A DNA stretch of 64,000 nucleotides from Austropuccinia psidii (GCA_023105745.1 JALGQZ010000007.1:3145592-3209591), one strand, 5' to 3'; counted from the stretch's first letter, positions 1-11,677 are shown. A program made the numbers and translations. Notes: a model not told the origin generated them from the letters alone.

Positions 1-1936
1 TACACCAGACACAAATCATCAATGATAAACCAGTGGAAGGACCAATTTGGTTTATTTCAAGACAGATAAATCCAACAGAGGTAAGATATGGAGCAAGCTA
101 AATGGAATGCCTATGCTTAATATGGGCTTTAGAAAAATTACACTATTACTTGGATGGAACAGTATTGGATGTGATTACAGAGTGTAATGTTGTAAAATCT
201 CTGTTAAATATGAAAACTCCAAATAGACATATGCTGAGATGGCAAATTTCTATCCAATAATATAGAGTAAATATGACTATTATTCATTAAAATGTAGATG
301 GTCTTAGCAGATGGGCTCTAGCAAATACTCCTCCACATCCAGCATGGGTACTTCAGGAAGAGCACCATATAGAACGGATATGTGTCGCAGACATTGGCAC
401 ATAATTCTTTAACCAAGTTGAAGAACGCTATAAAATAGATAATAATTGCCATATCTTAAGCCAACTACTAATGAAAGACTGCAAAGACCCATCACTTTCA
501 TAAAAATTAGATGAAATATGGAAAAAGGCATATGATGAAGGAAGATTCCACCTTCTTGATGGAATCCTCAACCATAGAACAAAACACACATTTGTTATGG
601 CCTTAACAGATAGAACTCTAATAAACACTATTTTACATGAGTGTAATGATAGTGTTGCAGCTGGACATCTCTCAGAATATAGAACACTAGAGAGGGTGAA
701 AACCTGCTCTTGGTGGCCAAATTGCAAGAAAGATGTTGCAGAATAGTGCCAAACCTGTGACAGATGTCAAAAAGGCAAAAGAGCCACAGGAAAGAAATTT
801 GGAATGATGATCCAAATCCAAAAACCAAAATTCCCTTGGGAAATAGTTCATATGGATTGGGTAGCAGCACTACCTCCAGGAGGAGACAGAAGTTATAATG
901 CATGCCTAGTGTTAGTTTAAAGGTATAGCAGAACCCCTATGCTTCTACCATATCACAAAGATGACACAGCTATGGACACAGCCATAATGATATGGAATTA
1001 ACTCATTAGCCACACATGCTTATTCCAAAATATCATAATTGACAGAGAGCCAAAGCTGACTTCAGCACTATGAACAAACATCCATTACTTGTTTGGGACA
1101 AAATTGTCATTCTCAACAGCTTACCATCCTCAAACTGATGGCTTAGCAGGAAGAATGATACAAACCTTGGAGGACATGATCAGAAGATTCTGTCCTTATG
1201 GACTGGAATTCAAAGATTCTGTTGCTTTTACCCACGATTGGTGTACATTAATACCAGCTCTTGAACTGGCATATAAAACATAAATCCATTCTTCTACTGG
1301 CAAAACACCAGAAATGCTAGAAAAAGGTTGTAATCCAAGAATTCCTTATGATACCCTCAAAAAGGACTTGATTGATATACATCAAAAAGCAAGCAGTCTT
1401 AAAATAATGCTGGACAAAGCAATACACCATGCAAACAGATGTATGCAAAGGAAAGATGGGATAAAAGTCATAAACCACCTAACTTCAAAATAGGAGACTT
1501 GGTCCTAGTGTCAACTCTTAATTTTAATAATAGAAGAGCACCAAAGAAATTGAAATATTCATTTGCAGGACCATTCATGATGAAAGCACTACATCGACCT
1601 AATGCTGTGCAATTGGAGCTCACAGGTGAACTAATTAATAAAAACCCAACTTTCCCTGTAAATCTGATAAAACCTTACAGCTCAAGTGAAAAGGAATTCT
1701 TTCCACTAAGAAATAAACCCCCACTTGAGATTCCCCCCTTGGAAGAAGGAGAGGAAAAGAAAATTGTGACAGTCCTTAAAGAAAGAAGGACAAGAAACAA
1801 AAAAGAGAGAGAATACCTTGTAAGGTATAGAAATCCAAATCAAGAAGATGAATGGCTACTTGAAAATAATATAACAAATTCTGATAAGCTACTTAGAAGG
1901 TTCAGAAATGAAAGAAAGCCTAAGGAATAGAAAAAT
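1..1936 (+). pseudogene. A0: decayed Ty3/Gypsy pol (RNase H - integrase - chromodomain)
   Basis: This is the 3' half of a retrotransposon pol running in from the left edge. Translation gives, in order, RNase H (the block before '[14 protein letters not shown]'), the integrase HHCC region (TCDRCQK near 755-775), the integrase core with MDWV, the second Asp in a decayed DREPKL block, and [10 protein letters not shown] near 1120. A GPF motif and a chromodomain-like tail (EYLVRYRNPNQEDEWL) follow. Many in-frame stops break it; the longest open pieces are 1089-1283 and 1439-1930. The last piece differs from families A and B in sequence, so A0 is a separate, older A-like subfamily. The product would process and integrate element cDNA, but this copy is dead. 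The 5' part lies outside the window. Confidence 0.85.
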
Positions 1937-2051
1937 CAAGCATTTTTGAGCTTCAAGACTAACAAAAGTCTATTGAAGAGGTAGGACAGTGGATGATACC
2001 CTGATTAACCATATCAGATTGTGGCACAATCTTTCTTGGTGGTAGGGAAGG

Positions 2052-3380
2052 TGAGCATTTGATATATGGCCACATATACAAAAAGGTAACAGCAAAATTT
2101 CTGTAATGATTATACTTATGATAATTATCTCAAAAATTGGTAAAATACGATAAATAAGTACAAAATCTAAATTAACTCAGAATATAATGAATAAACAGGT
2201 AAAAAAAATTACACCATTACATTCCTCATGACAAAATACACACATGTCATTTTTATGGCATATCTGAAAAGTCAATAATTACTGAAGTATAAGTAATAAT
2301 ACCTTAAAAAGGTACAAAACCTCATTTATCTCAGAAACCAATGAAACAACATGTAAAATAAATTCCACCATTGGATCCTCCATAAAGCTCTACACATAAA
2401 ACGATTATAAAGCTAATCTCTAAAGTCAATACCTAAGGAATTAAGCTGAATATGTGCATTTTTGGTCAACGCATATATTCATGGTTTTTAGCTAATATCT
2501 CTTGAAATATACAAGATAGAGAGATATGCCAAAAATAAAGTCACCATGTAGTTACTTTTCAAATACATATATGAACTTAATTTCACAAGTTATAAACAAG
2601 GCTAAAACCTGTAATGGATTATCAATTAAAATCAATAGAGCTGTTGACCACTTTGTTGTGAAAGTGGTCCAAAGTTAAAAAGAAGTAGATATTTACACTC
2701 TACTACTTCATTCGTGAAGAATTATGTAATGTTTATTAACATATTCATGGTATAACCCCTTGAAATCATGGTTTGAATTTCAAAATATTAAATTTCAACA
2801 GAAAAGATGAGTTACAAGAAAAATCATCAAAAATAGAGTTTTGATTATGTAACTAAATGCTCTTGGCAGTTTAATACGGACATCCCAAGCTATCAGAATC
2901 CACTCTCAGAATATCTGTAGCATGTATAACTTAAACATCATTAATGATCAAAGCTTAAGCTTAAATTTGGTCATTTATGATCAGTCACTGTAATCTTGTT
3001 ATACGTTCAACAGTCATATAAGTGATAAAACTGATGAATACTATTAGATTACTATTAATAATAGTAAAATACACAAAGTTTAGGCTTCTGAAAAGCCTAT
3101 GACATCATCAGACTTAGAGCTACAGTGATAACTCTAAATAATGGTGTAATAATGAGGTAAGATGGTTTGATGATGATGTAATCATCACTAAACCTTAAAA
3201 TATTGATTATTTCTAGTAGAAAGCATCAGTAAATGTCTACTAGAAGCCTTCTGGACTCTAGAAGGGAGGTATTTACTATAAATAGAGCTCTTTTTACTCT
3301 ATTTTCCCCTCAGACGCTTACAAAACACTAAATAATTAAAACAAAAAGGTAGTTTCTTTATTCTTTAGATATAAAACTCT
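2052..3380 (+). repeat. A0 candidate 3' LTR, first part
   Basis: A purine-rich run (GGTGGTAGGGAAG, 2039-2051) is followed by TGAGCATTTGATATATGG, which resembles the family A LTR start. I infer that the LTR runs to 3380, is interrupted by A1, and resumes at 13,529 to end in CCTTACA at 14,165. That gives about 1.97 kb, close to the 1.8 kb of family A. The interior is not obviously similar to the A LTRs, so the boundaries are an inference. No gene is visible inside. Confidence 0.5.
3277..3284 (+). promoter_or_regulatory. TATA box in A0 LTR
   Basis: A clean TATAAATA sits upstream of a pyrimidine-rich run and CTCAGACGC. It fits a U3 promoter driving A0 rightward. The element body is decayed, so this is a relic or a potential outward promoter. 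Confidence 0.45.
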
Positions 3381-5272
3381 TGTAAGGTGGGGATATGAAA
3401 CTTTGATTAAAAATCAAGTACTTTTCCTGTCCTCAAAATTTGTATAAGGTAAAATTCAGTTAAAAATAGTATGAAATATTCTTTTTAAGAGAAAACACAC
3501 CAATTTTATTGTTTATAACTTTATTAGTATAAAACAATAATATTATAAAAATTTATTGTTTTACCAACAAAAAAAATTTATCCAAAAAATACTCTACAAG
3601 AGATATTTTAAGGCTACAAAAGAAATTTCTTCAAGAGCAATTTCAATTGGAATTAATTGAGCAAAGAACTGCAAGCAATTAATTAAAGAACAAAGTCCTT
3701 AAAAAGAATATTAAAGAGAAAACATGCCCAAAAGTGACCAGAGTGAATTGGGAAACAAAGTGACAAAGTTTACAGTGATGAAAGATGCTTTGATTCACTT
3801 TTGGGGTGGTTCAGGGGTAAAAATGATTATAAGAGTTACAAAAAATGATTATAATGATTTTTTCACGTGTTTAAAAGGATTAAAATGATTTAAAAATGGT
3901 GGTTGTAATCTTTGATTGATTGGTTTAACAGTGTTTAAACTCATTAATAAAAGGAAAAGATTCTAACATGAAGAGAAAAGTGGGGCAAAGAAGACATTCT
4001 TTTATAGCCATCAATTCTCTTACTCTAAAAGTAAAATTTACTCTTGTTAGTCGTGAAAAACAGTCTTAAAACAGAAAATCTAATTATGGCATCATTGAAC
4101 CCTGGTTTAGACCAAAAAGGGCTGGTTTAAGCCATTTTTAGCCATTTTAGACCCTTAAATCAGCCATTACTATAGCAATACCAGGCCTAGATCCTTCAAC
4201 ACACGTCAGAATGTGTGTCAGAGGCGTAGAAGACAGTTAAAACTGTTTTTACTATGATTTTTTTATCTTAAGGGTAGTTTTACCCTCTTGGCAACAGCTA
4301 GAACTACCCCAGTTGGTATCAAAACCTCATCATCAATTGAGTCCACAGACCCTGTAACTCAATTCCAGGCCAAAAGTGATGGAATTTTGCGTGAATTTTG
4401 ACATCCCACTCCTGTCAGCAAGGAATTTGGGGGTCTAGCTCCCCCTTAGAGCTGGAGTTCCTTTTCCCCTCCAAATTTAATCTTTCCAATTTATTTTTCC
4501 TTTAATTCCTCCTCATGTATTATACTTATAATTTACATATGTAATTCAATTCAATTGTACAGTACAATACAGTAATAATTGACACCTCATATGTAAATCA
4601 AAGTTCACTTATGTAATACATGCGCACATTTTGACATTTCAATTGAATTCAATTGAAAATACTTCAATTCCTCATAACTTCTAACCTAAACACAACACCT
4701 CAATTTTAACACAAAAATTGATGGTTAACACCACATGTGGTGTGAATTAAATTAAAGTTTTGAGGATTTTCAACTTTCGTATTGAAAATACTACAAACTT
4801 AATTTAAGCTTATTTAGAGTTGAGTTACAAAAATTTCACTCAGAGGTGACCCCACCTGATTTTTTATGAGGAATCCAATGGTGAAATAATTTTTATGTGT
4901 TTATTTATTGAATAAAAAGTTATAATAATTCTTATTTAACTTTTTTCCAAATTTATTTATTTTTTCACAATTTTGTTAAAATTTCATTTTTACTTGATTT
5001 TTTCAAGTATAAATGTAATTTTATACTTACAAAATTTAATGTATTTTTATTTTTAAATTGTAATTAATTTTTTATAAATGTATTTTTCTAATTTCAAAAT
5101 TTAATGTATTTTTATTTTTAAATTGTAATTAATTTTTTATTTTTAATATAATTTTATATTTATATTTTGATTTTTATTTTAATAATATAAATAAATTTAT
5201 TTTATTTATGTTAATATGTTATTTTTGTATTTGTGGTCTTTTGGGTATATGAAATTACCTCTAAGGCTGACA
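3381..5272 (-). repeat. A1 3' LTR
   Basis: On the plus strand the LTR runs TGTAAGGTG to GGCTGACA and is 1,892 bp long. It matches 11,696-13,523 throughout, but contains a 65-bp tandem duplication near 5030-5150 (two copies of a block starting CAAAATTTAATG) that the other LTR lacks. It abuts a PPT at 5273. Confidence 0.93.
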
Positions 5273-5288
5273 TTCCCTCCCCCTAAAA
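5273..5288 (-). other. A1 polypurine tract
   Basis: On the minus strand TTTTAGGGGGAGGGAA immediately precedes the TG of the 3' LTR. This is the expected primer site for plus-strand DNA synthesis. The same tract occurs next to the LTR of A3 (62,319) and, slightly changed, of A2 (21,212). Confidence 0.9.
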
Positions 5289-5295
5289 CAGAATA

Positions 5296-6501
5296 TTACT
5301 TTGTAATATTGGTATTTCTAGTGTGTCTGAATCTCCTGAGGAGTTTGGTAGCTTCTGGTATATCCTTTTCTTCTAACAATTCATCTTCACAAGTTGGGTC
5401 ACTGTACCTAACAAGGTATTCCCTTACTTTCTCGGTTCTTAATTTCCTTTCTTTAAGAACTTTGGTAATTTTCTTAGTACCAGATGTCTCAATAGGAGGT
5501 ATAACTTGGGGAATCCTATTCCTCAAGGGAAATTTCTCAGCATCACTATATTTATATGGCTTTATCAAGCTTACTGGAAATGTAGGGTGCTTATTGCTAA
5601 GTTCTTCAGATAACTCTACTTCAACAGCATTTTCTCCATGGAGGGCCTTAATCACAAAAGGTCCTGCAAAGGAGTCTTTCAACTTTTTACATCCTTTGAT
5701 GTTATTGAAGTTAGTGGTGGATACAAGAACTAGGTCCCCCACTTTGAAATCTGGAGTTGCATGTGATTTATCCCACTTGTCTTTAGCATATGCAAAAGAG
5801 TCCTCCATAAATCTTACTGCATGCTTTCTAGCTTTGTCTAGCATTCCTTTGAAGCTAGCAGCTGTGGGATGTATTTGAATTCAGTCTTTCCTCAAGGAAT
5901 CTTGGGGTAACTTGGGGTTCCATCCTTTTCCTAGAATAGCAGGAGTCTGATTGGTACTGGCATGGATTGATGTTTTATATGCTAATTCCAGTGCTGGCAA
6001 AAGAGTACACCAATCATGGGTAAATCCATCACAATCCCTGAATTCAAGGCCATATGCACAAAATCTTCTCACCATGTCCTCTAAGGTTTGGATCATCCTT
6101 TCAGCCAGACCATCAGTTTGTGGGTGGTAGGCTGTAGAGAAATACAGTTTAGTGCCAAATAATTGGTAAAGATTGGTCCATAGTGCTGAAGTGAATTTGG
6201 GATCTCTATCACTGATGATATTTGTAAATATCCCAGTCCATGACACTACTCTATTCCATATCAGAAGAGCCGTATCCATGGCTGTATCATCTTTGTGACA
6301 TGGTAAAAAGATTGGAGTTTTACTGAATCTGTCCACAATTACTAGGCAAGCATTATAGCTCCTGTCACCTCCTGGTGGTAGGCCAGTTACCCAATCCATA
6401 TGGAAAATTTCCCAAGGTCTGTTTGGTTCTTGGATTTTTATCATATTTCCAAGTCTTTTGCCTGTGAATTTATTTGCCTTTTGGCATCTGTCACAGGTTT
6501 T
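5296..6501 (-). pseudogene. A1 integrase with GPF module and chromodomain
   Basis: This continues the gag-pol frame after the stop at 6502-6504. Visible motifs, in order, are the CC pair of the HHCC zinc finger (TCDRCQK), the first catalytic Asp in MDWVTGLPPGG, the second in SDRDPKF and the Glu in GLAERM about 35 residues on (a D,D35E core). Then come the GPF module (FAGPFVIKALHG) and a chromodomain-like tail (REYLVRYSDP to LLRRFRHTR). The product would insert element cDNA into chromatin, with the chromodomain reading histone marks. A further stop at 5881-5883 splits the core from the tail. The frame ends at 5296-5298, 8 bp before the PPT. The catalytic residues look intact. Confidence 0.9.
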
Positions 6502-8508
6502 TCAATACTCTGCAACATCTTTCTGCCACATTGGCCACCATGTGCAGGTCTTTACTTTTTCTCTTGTTCTGTCTTCAGACAGATGTCCTGAAAAGGGACT
6601 ATCATGGCATTCTTTCAGTACAAGATTGATTAATGACCTGTCTACAACTGTCATGACACATGTGTGCTTGGTTCTGTGGTAAATTATACCATCCAGTAGG
6701 TGAAATCTTCCTTCATCATAAGATTTCCTCCATACTTCATCCAAGGCATGTATTAGAGAGTTGTCTTTACAGTCTTTGTTAAGTAATTGGCATAAGATGC
6801 TACAATTCTTATCTTGAGTGTAACTACTTCTGACTTCTTCAAAGAAGGTGGTGTTCAAGTCTGTAACACTTATTCCTTGTATTGGAATTTGTGGTGAAGC
6901 TTCTTCTGGCACATAAGCAGGATTATCAATATTATTTGGTAATTGCCATCTGATTAGTCCATCTGCATTATTATGAATATTCTCATCCTTATGAACAATA
7001 GTCATATTGCCTCTGTATTCTTGTATGGCTATTTGCCATCTGAGCATGTGTCTGTTGGGTGTTTTCATGTTCAAAAGTGATTTGACAGCTGTACAATCTG
7101 TTATCACTTCAAAAACACATCCCTCTAAAAAGTAGTTCAATTTTTCCAAGGCCCAGACAAGGCATAGACATTCCATCTGACTTGCTCCATATCTGGCTTC
7201 AGTTGGTTTGATTTGTGTGGATATGAAACATATGGGTCCTTCTACAGGCTTATCATTTATGATCTGAACTTGGTAAAGTGCAGCACCCAGTCCATCCCCT
7301 GATGAATCAATATACAGTTTGAAAGGCAATTTAAAGTCTGGCATCAGTAAGAGTGGAGCAGTGGTCAATGCTTCTCTTAGAGACTCAAAAGCTTTGACTC
7401 TGTCAACAGTCATTTCAAACACTGTTTCTTTGTCACACAACTTATAAAGTGGTCTTGCTATGGATTCAAAATCTCTAATGTGTTGCCTGTAATATCCTGC
7501 AAAACCTAAGAATGACTGAATTTCCTTCTTATTCTGAGGCATGGGTTTTAGCAATACTGCTGCAACTTTGTTTTTGTCAATTCCAAGGGACAAACCAGAT
7601 AAAAAATGTCCTAGTGCTTTAAGTTCTTTAAATCCAAAATGACATTTCTTCAAGGATATTTTCATGTTTACTGATTGGATTTTTGTCAAAACTCTTGATA
7701 ATCTGTACATGTGCTCCTCCCAAGTCTTGGAACAGATAATAATATCATAAATGTAAATGATTAACCATCCCTCTGTGAGTTCTTCAGGGAAGATTTCATT
7801 CATCATTCTTTGGAAGTGTGAAGGTGCATTTTTGATACCAAAGGGCATCCTTAAGTATTCATACACTCCACAATGAACAATAATTCTCAAGTATTTTCTT
7901 GCTCTTGGTGTTACCACATTTTGATGGAATCCTTTAAGGGCATCCATAGTGGTTATATACACTGCTTGAGATATTTGAGTAAGGGCAATTTGGATTTTTG
8001 GTATTGGGTATCTGTCTGGGACAGTGTAAGTGTTCAGAGCTCTAAAGTCCCCAACCATTCTGGATTTTCCAGTATGCCACGCCACTATGACTGGTGTAGT
8101 TATTTCTACTTCCTCATTGTGGCCTACTTTTTTTATTACACCAAGGTCCAGAAGTTCTTTGATATGAATTTCTAGAGCTTCTCTTGATTTTGGACTTGCT
8201 GGATAAGCAGGTCCTCTTAAGAGTGGTGAATAAGGTCTCTCAATGTTAAGAATGATGTCAACTTCATGACCAATAATTGCTCCCAGAGGTTCTTTTTCTG
8301 TAGCAAATGCTCCTCTGTGGTCATACAAAAGGGAAGAAAGTTCATTTTCTTGTTTATCAGTCAGATGAAGGCTTATCTCAGCCTCATTTAACTGTTCAGA
8401 CTTGAATTTCTCTAACTCTAAGTTGACTGGTGATACTTTGTTTACTGTAATTTGTCTTTTAAATGGTAAAAAGGCAAATTTCTGGCGCTTATTGTCCCCC
8501 ATTGTAAA
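6502..8508 (-). pseudogene. A1 reverse transcriptase and RNase H
   Basis: This segment lies between the stops at 8509-8511 and 6502-6504, in the gag-pol frame. RT fingers and palm are clear: the ERPYSPLLR entry, [25 protein letters not shown] and the [14 protein letters not shown] block. The catalytic box, normally Y-x-D-D, reads YIYD (7744-7755), so the first aspartate is Tyr and polymerase activity should be lost. The connection ([14 protein letters not shown]) leads into RNase H with [12 protein letters not shown], the Glu in [25 protein letters not shown] and HNNADGL. The N-terminal half of the integrase zinc finger ([11 protein letters not shown]) precedes the TGA at 6502. Confidence 0.93.
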
Positions 8509-10209
8509 TTATCTGTCTTTGTTATTATGTAAATCTATCCCATACATGATTAAATAGTCATTTCCCAATATAAAATGGGTACTAGAGCAATTTTCCATAG
8601 CAACAAATTCAACTGTGATTCTCAAATTACCATTTATGTGTGGGAATATGACATTGGTCTCAAAGATTCCTAATCCTTTCATTGGGTTACTTGCACTGTT
8701 GAGTTTAATACCATCAATTGGTAACAATTGGTCTTCAAAATTTGGTACACAAGTTTTAAGAAAAGATTTTCCAACACAAGAGCAGAAGGCTCCTGGGTCA
8801 AGCAAACGTTTGGTGGGCTTTTTGTCAATCACCACTTCTGTTATACAGGAGTTACCAGCTGTATAACCTTTCCCTCTATTTGGTTTTGTCTTCATAAGCT
8901 GCGCATCTTGAACTTTTGATAAATCAACTTGACCATTGCTCAATTGTGGCAAGTTTGAATAAGATTCCATGATGTCAAAAGTGGCATTGATATTTTCTAT
9001 ATCTTTTGAAGATTCAGAAAACATGGATGACTTATCATCTGAATTGTCTTCAATTATGCTTTCTTTTTCAACATCTGGTTCCTTTTCAATGTCAATTTCA
9101 TTGATTTTCCCCCTTTTTGGATATGTATTGGCTAAATGGGTGGTTCTTTGGCAAATATGGCACTTTCTGACTGTATCTGCAGATTTATACTTAATATTAC
9201 TAGAATTTTCTTTGGGGTTTATGTCCACAGAATCTTTCCAGGGTGTATTGAACCTTGTTTTGAGATTTACCCTACTAGAACCAATTTTGGTTCTGGTGGT
9301 TACTTCTTCTAGTATATTGATAATATCTTCTGCTGAAGATTGTTCAGTAGTCCTGCTTTTGACAGCATGCTCTAAGTCACCTCCACATTGTCTCAGAATT
9401 TTCCTATGGATCATAAATTCTGACATGTCAGGATATAATGCTGTTAGTCTGTCCTTTTGTTGGCAAAACCATGGTAAAGCTTTGTCTTTATCAGCATTAA
9501 ATTTGGCAGATTCAAAGGCTGTTTCAACTTTAAACCTCCAAGCATCATTTGCCCATTTGTTGATGATTTGGGTTTTCCACCAAGTCCAACTCTGGTGTCC
9601 ATGTGCTTGTCTTATTTTGATGTACCATCTGTGAGCTGATTTGGTAAACAAGGTGTTAAATCTGGCTGTTACCAATCTGTCTGGTAATTCAAAATCCTCT
9701 TTGATCATGTCAATACCTCTAATGAACTCCATATGGTCATACTCTCCTTCACCACTGAAGTGAGGCCATTCTTTAAGTTTTGGAACTTCTTTCAAGAGTG
9801 CTTGGCGCATTGATGGTTCCAAGTTATGAAAAGAAGTGGATAATTCATTTTTTAATTGTGAATTATCAGGATCCAATACTTGTGGATTTGAAATTCTTGT
9901 GCCCTCATTTTGATTTAGAGGTGTAGACATTCTTGGTAAGGTGTTCAGTATTTGTTCAATGTCATTCATTTTACTGTTGCTACACCTTTGGGAATTTCTG
10001 TATTCATGTTGGAAGCTTTGTATTAAATTTATTACTTCAATTTTATACATTTCTTCCTTATGTGACAGTTCCTGCCATAACTCTGTCTGTCTTGTATTAT
10101 CAGAAGTGACTTGATTCAATTTCATTGATAATTTTGATACTTCTTCTTGTGAAGCATCAAAACACTTTTTCAAGGCAATGGTATATGTCTTTACTTCAGT
10201 AAATGAATT
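8509..10209 (-). pseudogene. A1 Gag (capsid, nucleocapsid) and protease
   Basis: This is the middle of the gag-pol frame. A coiled-coil-like N-terminal stretch leads into a capsid-type block (LKEWPHFSGEGEYDHMEF, RLVTARFNTLF, RWYIKIRQAHG, INKWANDAWRF) as in Retrotrans_gag proteins. The zinc knuckle reads C-x2-C-x4-H-x4-Y: its last Cys is Tyr (codon 9121-9123), which would weaken RNA binding. The protease active site reads L-D-P-G-A (DPGA at 8788-8799) instead of the usual D-T/S-G, followed by FILGNDYL in the flap-to-end region. The TAA at 8509-8511 replaces a Tyr codon present in A2, so it is a point lesion and not a natural end. Confidence 0.88.
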
Positions 10210-10560
10210 TTAAATGTCATCAAGGACTTTCTTGTTATCTTTTTTGATAATATTTATGGCTTGTTTAATTCTTGTTTCAATTATGTCATCAATATTGAAT
10301 TTAGAATATTTATCTGTTAATTCTTTAATAATGGCAGATTGTGCATTTATTTTATTGTTAGATGAATTATCATTATTGGAATTTTTAATTGTCCTTGAAA
10401 ATTTTTCAAAACACATAAGTGTTTCATTAATTTGGCACAGACTCAGGTTGTTTGTTTTAATGTTGTTACAAATGGTTTCATTTTTATCAGAAAGATGTTT
10501 TTTCACGTCATTTATAGCATTATACAACTCTGGGATGGAATCAAATATGTCAGAAATCAT
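10210..10560 (-). pseudogene. A1 gag-pol N-terminal segment starting at the ATGA overlap
   Basis: The gag-pol frame starts at an ATG at 10,560-10,558 that overlaps the ORF1 stop codon (ATGA, 10,560-10,557). I chose this start because it is the first ATG in frame after ORF1 ends; the longer open frame reaching 10,815 is out of frame with ORF1 and reads as its shadow. The product begins MISDIFDSIPELYNAIND and is helical and charged, then meets a TAA at 10,210-10,212. A2 has Pro at that position, so the stop is a lesion. It would form the N-terminal, matrix-like part of Gag. Confidence 0.7.
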
Positions 10561-11468
10561 TTCTGGAATCTTAATCTGGCTTCCTCCTTCTTCTGTAATT
10601 CCATCATGGTTCTGGCCATCTGAAATACATTTTCCATGGCATCCTGCTGAATCTTTGGGATTCTGTATCCCTGGCTGTAAGGTTTTGGGGCTGGTGCCTT
10701 CCCCTTGCCCTTGTTTAGAGTTTGTGGCTGCTTTTTCACGTTGGAATTGCTGCTGCTGGCCACTGGGGCTGTTTTTGGCACTGGTTTGGGTGGTGGAGGG
10801 TTGTTTTTCCTCCATTCTAGTGTCAAAAGCATCATCTTTTCTTCTCCATCAATGGATGCCATCCATTGAGCAATTTGCAAGTGTTGGGATGGCCCAAGAA
10901 TTTTCTTACTGTCAGGTAAAAATTCATGCAATTCTTCCACAGGTCTGCAAGGATCTGGTACTCCTTGAACTGAAGTGCATTGTTGTATGCACTGTGGCTG
11001 GCTTTGTATATGTCCACAGAGGCTTGTTGTGGCGGTGTCAGCTCTTTTTGAAGGTAAAATAGTATTATCAGCTTCAGAATGACCTAATTTAGTTGTTTGG
11101 AAGTCATCAACTGACCCTTTTCCTTCTGTACCTGATTGGCCTCTGCCATAAACACGTCTATTACCTTTTTGGGAGCTGCTTGAGGGGTTGTAGCTGGCTC
11201 CTGACCTGGTTGAAGGCATAATTATGGTTTAAAAAAGCTTAAAATAGTATTTTTACGTCAAAAAACTTACTATTGGCCAAATTCTTAGCTTTCTGAAGAG
11301 TATTACTTATATCCAAGTTAATTAATTCAGAAGATATTGGTTCAGGTTGATTATTTTGAGTCACAATCACAGTACTATTATGGTCTGAATTAATAGTGCT
11401 TGCAGGAACAATGCTGGTGACTGTTGAGGCTGTTTCAATGTTTTCTTGTCTTACCACGTTGTCAGACA
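10557..11468 (-). pseudogene. A1 ORF1 (spliced, function unknown)
   Basis: The proposed exons are 11,468-11,271 and 11,205-10,557, joined in phase 1 by removing a 65-nt intron. The first exon has no ATG of its own: splicing the leader intron joins A (11,546) to TG (11,468-11,467) and creates ATG TCT GAC. The product starts MSDNVVRQENIE, is Ser/Thr/Asn-rich, continues QEPATTPQAAPKK after the second junction, then IYKASHSAYNNAL, a Pro/Lys-rich linker and a helical end (QDAMENVFQMARTMMELQ) closing in RFQK. This copy has a TAG at 11,084-11,086 and a 1-nt frame break near 10,850 (end of the WHPLMEKK block). Function unknown; it may be an upstream Gag-like or leader protein. Confidence 0.6.
11206..11270 (-). 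other. A1 predicted ORF1 intron (65 nt, phase 1)
   Basis: The donor is GTAAGT (11,270-11,265) after AATA, and the acceptor is CAACCAG at 11,206. Removing it joins two reading frames into one long ORF1. B1 has an equivalent 68-nt phase-1 intron at the same place in its ORF1. Confidence 0.55.
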
Positions 11469-11545
11469 CTAAAATTAATGAAAAATCCAATTAATCAAGT
11501 AAAAGAAAGGTTATTTCAAAAAGGAAATAAAAATATAAGCCTTAC
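11469..11545 (-). other. A1 predicted leader intron creating the ORF1 start codon
   Basis: The donor is AA|GTAAGG (11,545) and the acceptor is TTAATTTTAG|TG (11,470-11,469), giving 77 nt. The junction makes ATA ATG T, with A at -3. The unspliced RNA has no ATG in this frame. Confidence 0.55.
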
Positions 11546-11677
11546 TTATAATATGAAAAAAAATTATTTTTTTTATGGATTTTTTGAATTATAAGTATTT
11601 TTTATATGTTTTTAAATTTTTCAATATAAGAAAAAAGATTTAAAAAGAGTAAAAAAAATATGTCACAGGTAAAATGT

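Noticed and set aside
5216..5878. 220-codon open frame on the plus strand
   Set aside because: It is the antisense of the A1 integrase tail; the minus strand carries the recognised motifs.
10561..10815. Upstream extension of the A1 gag-pol frame to 10,815
   Set aside because: It overlaps ORF1 in another frame. The ORF1 reading (Pro/Lys-rich, then a regular helix) looks like the real one, and the ATG at 10,560 gives a natural start.
10214..11062. 282-codon plus-strand frame over A1 ORF1 and gag
   Set aside because: Antisense shadow of ORF1/gag; composition and start codon do not support a gene.
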